Source: Helicobacter pylori NQ4053 (GTDB taxonomy: Bacteria > Campylobacterota > Campylobacteria > Campylobacterales > Helicobacteraceae). From it: a stretch of 64,000 nt of DNA. The notes beneath the pieces were generated by a model that did not search any database, had not been told where the DNA came from, and saw only the letters and a program-made list of their open reading frames with translations. Shown one piece after another: positions 60,816 through 64,000 of this stretch; positions within the stretch are counted from its first letter, which is position 1; the number at the start of each line of letters is the position of its first letter. Made by a program: the position numbers and the translations under genes. Location of the stretch: contig NZ_AKNV01000002.1 in assembly GCF_000274605.1 (NCBI RefSeq), positions 62,001 through 126,000 on the forward strand, written 5' to 3'.

Positions 60816-61961
60816 TTAAGAAGCGTTAAGAATCCTAATTTCAAAGGTTTTTTCTTGATTTTCTAATAGCGCAATGCTCCCTTCATGGGCCTTAACGACT
60901 TGTAAAGACAGGGCTAACCCTAGGCCATTACCCTTTAATTTAGTGGTTTCAAAAGGCTCAAATAAAGCGCTTTTGTTTTCCACTTCCTTGCCATTATCAA
61001 TAATGGTGAAGACAATAAATTCATTTTGAATGAACGCTTCAATTTTGACTTGACCCTGTTCGCTCTCTTCTAAGGCTTCAATCGCATCAATAGCGTTATA
61101 CAAGAAATTTTGCAACACAATCCCCATTAAATCAAAGTCAAAAAACCCTTCTTCATCGCTAAAATTAAAAAGAAAATCAATGTCTTTAGAGTAAGTGTAG
61201 CAATTTAGGGCTTCTTTGAGATCGCTCTCTAGCGTTTTCAAACTTTGCTTGGTGCGGTTGGCTTGAATGCCTTTAGAAAAAAGCAAGGTGGCTTTAATAA
61301 TCCTTTCTACGCGCCATAAAGCTTTTTGCAATTCTACAACAATGGGCTTAGTCTTTTCGTTCGCATGCTTTAATAACACCGAAGCTAAAAGAGAGATAGA
61401 GCCTACGGGGTTTCTGATCTCATGGGCCAAATGCGCTGAGATTTTCCCCATAGAAGCGAGCCGCTCTTGGCGTTTTTGAGCGCTAATATCGGTTGCGGTG
61501 ATGATTTGCTTGCCCTGAATGCTGTTTTGCTGGACTAAATAGCTTTTATTTTCATGTTCAATTTCGGTGTTAAAATTTCCTAATTTAGCCTTATTGAACA
61601 CCTCATGGCTTTGATTGGCTAAAGAATTTTTATAAAAAAAGCTCCCGTTTTCATTCATCACCCAAATCGCTTGCGGTAAAATCTCTATGACCCATTCATA
61701 AAGGGCTTTATAATCCTTAAACTCCTTTTCCACCTTGTAGCTTTGTAAAATGAATTGGTTTAAAAGCTCTAATAACTCTTGCATGTCTTTTTTGTTGGAA
61801 AAATTTTCTAATAAATCTTCGCTCTCTTTGGGTTTAAAATTTTCTAATGAAATCACATTATTTTCGTTTTCTAACAACCCCTTGAAAGAAGAAGCCTTAT
61901 CAGAGCGTTTTAAATGGGGGCGTTTCAAAGGGGAGTTTTTCAAGTGCTTGGATTTTTTCAT
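60816..61961 (-). CDS. flgS: Flagellar sensor histidine kinase FlgS
   Basis: FlgS phosphorylates FlgR to turn on RpoN-dependent (class II) flagellar genes; it is cytosolic. The 381-residue protein has no membrane helix. A PAS-like sensory part covers about residues 80-170, followed by the H-box [19 protein letters not shown] with the phosphorylated histidine, the N-box [12 protein letters not shown] and a G-box [12 protein letters not shown]. The start overlaps the HP0245-type stop by 4 nt (ATGA). It sits in a run with the rod-assembly protein and flgI, so regulator and structural genes are made together. Confidence 0.95.
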   Translation of the reverse strand: MKKSKHLKNSPLKRPHLKRSDKASSFKGLLENENNVISLENFKPKESEDLLENFSNKKDMQELLELLNQFILQSYKVEKEFKDYKALYEWVIEILPQAIWVMNENGSFFYKNSLANQSHEVFNKAKLGNFNTEIEHENKSYLVQQNSIQGKQIITATDISAQKRQERLASMGKISAHLAHEIRNPVGSISLLASVLLKHANEKTKPIVVELQKALWRVERIIKATLLFSKGIQANRTKQSLKTLESDLKEALNCYTYSKDIDFLFNFSDEEGFFDFDLMGIVLQNFLYNAIDAIEALEESEQGQVKIEAFIQNEFIVFTIIDNGKEVENKSALFEPFETTKLKGNGLGLALSLQVVKAHEGSIALLENQEKTFEIRILNAS

Positions 61962-62275
61962 GGTTTTTGTTTTTCTTGCTCTTTTAAGAAATTAAACAGC
62001 ATTTCGCTATAACCAAAATTCCCGCTCAATTCTTTAGAAAGCGTGTCCTTATACATGGACGCATAAATTTCATCGCCTGGGGCTTTAGGATACAAGGGGT
62101 TATCCATTTTCATAGCGCTATCTAGCATGAATTTTAAAAGCAGCGCTTCAAAAGAATCGGTTTGCTCTTTGAGGAGCTTGTCGTTTTTATTTTGAGCCAA
62201 CGCTTTTAATCTCTCTTCACTCGCTAATTTAGAAACGTTGTATTGCTCTAACATGGCTTTATTGTTGTTTATCAT
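61958..62275 (-). CDS. Rod-binding FlgJ-like protein
   Basis: A 105-residue soluble protein with a rod-binding domain: [20 protein letters not shown] followed by a [25 protein letters not shown] stretch and [15 protein letters not shown], the pattern of the N-terminal half of FlgJ. It lacks the muramidase domain of long FlgJ proteins, as is usual in epsilonproteobacteria, so wall hydrolysis would need another enzyme. It overlaps both flgI and flgS by 4 nt, which implies tight translational coupling. Confidence 0.88.
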   Translation of the reverse strand: MINNNKAMLEQYNVSKLASEERLKALAQNKNDKLLKEQTDSFEALLLKFMLDSAMKMDNPLYPKAPGDEIYASMYKDTLSKELSGNFGYSEMLFNFLKEQEKQKP

Positions 62276-63300
62276 AGTATCTCCATTTCAGCGCTAATCG
62301 CACCGCTTTTTTTTAGGGCTTGCAAGATTGAAACCATCCCCTTAGCGCTCACGCCAATTTTTTGTAAGGCTTTTACCACCCCGGCAATGGTGATGCTTTT
62401 CCCGTTAGAGCTCAGCGTGTTGTGAGCGGTGTCTAAGGACATGTTATTGTCTAAATCCTGCGTGTTTTTAGAGTCATTTAAAGGCTCTTTAGTGATTTTA
62501 AGCGTGATGTCTTGGCTTGTAACCACTATAGGATGCACTATTATATCCACTCCTGAAACGATCGTGCCTGATTTTTCATCTACAATGATCTTATTTTTCG
62601 CGCTGTAATTAATAGGGATTTCTTGCACTAAGGCTAAAAACTCTACCATAGAAAGACGCTCTGGGCGGGTGATTTGAATGGTTTTTGGATCTAACGCTAT
62701 CGCTACTTTATTGCCAAATACCTTATTTAAAGTGTTTTGCACTTGGATAGCGTTTTTAAAATTGGGGTTTTTCAGGCTTAAAACCATAGCGTTTTTATGG
62801 AACAAATCATACGAAACTTCCCTTTCAATAGTCGCTCCGTTGATGATATTGGCTGAGAGCAAGTTATTAGAATTACCCGAAACGATAGCCCCTTGAGCGA
62901 GGGCGTAAATATTCCCATCTACCGCATTTAAAGGAGTCATCACCAAAGTCCCTCCCTGAATGGATTTCGCATCGCCAATAGAAGAAATGTGAATATCAAT
63001 TTTATCGCCCTGTCTTGCAAAGGGGGGCAAGGAGGCTGTAATCATCACGGCAGCGACATTTTTAGATTTAATATCATCTGCAGAGATTTTGACATTCACG
63101 CTCTCTAGCATGTTAGAAATGGATTGCATGGTGAATTTTGAGCCGGATTTATCCCCTGTGCCATTTAAGCCAATCACAAGCCCATAACCAATCAGTTGGT
63201 TATCCCTTACGCCCACCACGCTCGCTATATCGCCTATTTTTTCGGCCAAAAGCTCGTGGAAAGCTAATACAAAAATAAGACACAAAAACACCCGTTTCAA
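62272..63300 (-). CDS. flgI: Flagellar P-ring protein FlgI
   Basis: FlgI forms the periplasmic P ring around the flagellar rod. The 342-residue protein has a signal peptide ([19 protein letters not shown]), then [30 protein letters not shown], the family opening, and later [27 protein letters not shown]. The end [27 protein letters not shown] is typical. It heads the flgI, FlgJ-like, flgS set. The stop overlaps the start of the FlgJ-like gene by 4 nt. Length is normal. Confidence 0.97.
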   Translation of the reverse strand: MKRVFLCLIFVLAFHELLAEKIGDIASVVGVRDNQLIGYGLVIGLNGTGDKSGSKFTMQSISNMLESVNVKISADDIKSKNVAAVMITASLPPFARQGDKIDIHISSIGDAKSIQGGTLVMTPLNAVDGNIYALAQGAIVSGNSNNLLSANIINGATIEREVSYDLFHKNAMVLSLKNPNFKNAIQVQNTLNKVFGNKVAIALDPKTIQITRPERLSMVEFLALVQEIPINYSAKNKIIVDEKSGTIVSGVDIIVHPIVVTSQDITLKITKEPLNDSKNTQDLDNNMSLDTAHNTLSSNGKSITIAGVVKALQKIGVSAKGMVSILQALKKSGAISAEMEIL

Positions 63301-63389
63301 TCAAACCCTTTCTTTATTCCCTAAATTCTAATTATTTTAGCATAAGCCTTTTATAAAAACTTTAAACCTAATTGAGCGCATTTTTATGC

Positions 63390-63395
63390 TATACT
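63390..63395 (+). promoter_or_regulatory. -10 box (TATACT) upstream of the DEAD-box helicase gene
   Basis: TATACT in TTTATGCTATACTC lies 95 nt before the ATG, in the 190-nt divergent region with flgI. The leader between it and the start is AT-rich, with no obvious structure. Confidence 0.6.
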
Positions 63396-63490
63396 CAAAA
63401 ATCTTATAAACTTTAAATCAAAGATTTTAATTTTAGCCTTTTATCAGCTTAAAGTTTCAAATTAAAATTAAATTGAGGTATGAATCTCCC

Positions 63491-64000
63491 ATGGAATTGA
63501 ATCAACCACCACTCCCTACAGAAATTGATGATGACGCTTATCATAAGCCGAGTTTTAATGATTTGGGCTTAAAAGAATCGGTTTTAAAATCCGTCTATGA
63601 AGCCGGTTTCACTTCCCCAAGCCCCATTCAAGAAAAGGCCATTCCGGCTGTTTTGCAAGGCCGAGATGTCATCGCACAAGCCCAAACAGGCACAGGAAAA
63701 ACCGCCGCTTTCGCTCTGCCCATTATCAACAACCTTAAAAACAACCACACCATAGAGGCCTTAGTGATCACGCCCACTAGAGAATTAGCCATGCAAATTA
63801 GCGATGAGATTTTTAAATTGGGCAAACACACCAGGACTAAAACCGTGTGCGTGTATGGAGGCCAGAGCGTTAAAAAACAATGCGAATTTATTAAGAAAAA
63901 CCCCCAAGTGATGATCGCTACACCAGGAAGATTGCTCGATCACTTAAAGAACGAGCGCATCCATAAATTTGTGCCTAAAGTGGTCGTTTTAGATGAAAGC
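63491..64000 (+). CDS. rhpA: DEAD-box RNA helicase (RhpA/DeaD), 5' part
   Basis: The first 170 residues of an ATP-dependent RNA helicase; the window ends inside the gene. Visible motifs are the Q motif (FNDLGLKESVLKSVYEAGFTSPSPIQ), motif I AQTGTGKT, Ia PTRELAMQ, the GG of Ib (YGGQSV), TPGRLLDHL, and the start of motif II at VLDES. The species has one DEAD-box protein, RhpA, which works with RNase J in mRNA decay and cold growth. ATG 63491 is preceded by a weak ATCTCCC stretch with no strong ribosome site. Confidence 0.95.
   Translation, partial: MELNQPPLPTEIDDDAYHKPSFNDLGLKESVLKSVYEAGFTSPSPIQEKAIPAVLQGRDVIAQAQTGTGKTAAFALPIINNLKNNHTIEALVITPTRELAMQISDEIFKLGKHTRTKTVCVYGGQSVKKQCEFIKKNPQVMIATPGRLLDHLKNERIHKFVPKVVVLDES

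Overview
The window is chromosomal DNA of Helicobacter pylori. This is judged from gene content and order that I recognise: frdCAB with a W. succinogenes-type FrdC, the neutrophil-activating protein napA, Hcp Sel1-repeat proteins, Hop/Hof outer membrane proteins, a flgS-flgI flagellar block, AT-rich codon use, many simple-sequence repeats and frequent TTG/GTG starts. The order matches the HP0183-HP0247 segment of the species. No search was run, so locus equivalences come from memory.

Layout. 0-2.5 kb: end of glyA, a DUF1882 protein, a SPOR-domain membrane protein, a gene-poor stretch and a YqhA-like membrane protein. 2.5-7.7 kb (minus): phospholipase D-family lipoprotein and the fumarate reductase operon frdC-frdA-frdB. 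7.9-15.1 kb (plus): tpiA (frameshifted), fabI, lpxD, metK, ndk, then yceD-like/rpmF/plsX/fabH, a block for central metabolism, fatty acids and lipid A. 15.1-19.4 kb: an AT-rich accessory segment with a dispersed repeat, a tiny membrane ORF, a secreted protein and a large OLD-like ATPase/TOPRIM gene split by a 7-bp duplication. 19.4-25.2 kb: mrp, a phase-variable glycosyltransferase, hofA, htpG. 25.4-29.8 kb (minus): hcpA, an AT-rich 9-bp tandem repeat, dapE with a variable pentapeptide repeat, and mnmG. 29.9-34.6 kb (plus): DASS transporter, cdsA, dxr, poly-G glycosyltransferase. 34.7-41.2 kb: YbhB-like protein, an HTH protein, nifS-nifU, a ribbon-helix-helix protein, radA, msrAB. 41.4-41.6 kb: a strongly structured minus-strand RNA candidate, possibly 6S RNA. 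41.8-48.9 kb: TauE-like permease, a frameshifted hopM-type gene, SulP permease, tRNA-Asn, hopA, kdsB. 49-52.2 kb (plus): Dsb oxidase, UPF0323 lipoprotein, glutathionylspermidine synthase-like protein and a membrane protein. 53-63.3 kb (minus): hcpE, cytochrome c, hemC, proS, hemA, polyprenyl synthase, two small proteins, napA, flgS, a FlgJ-like rod protein, flgI. The window ends inside a DEAD-box helicase gene.

Themes. Surface variation is concentrated here: a (GA)7 tract in a GT8 glycosyltransferase, a G9 tract in a second glycosyltransferase, and T14 and A11 tracts in promoter regions of outer membrane protein genes. Three genes are broken: tpiA and the hopM-type gene each lack one A in an A-run, and the OLD-like gene carries a 7-bp tandem duplication. 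The two homopolymer losses could be sequencing errors, since correcting one base restores full length. The most interesting candidates are the broken OLD-like nuclease, the structured RNA near 41.5 kb and a roughly 80-100-bp element present three times in intergenic DNA.
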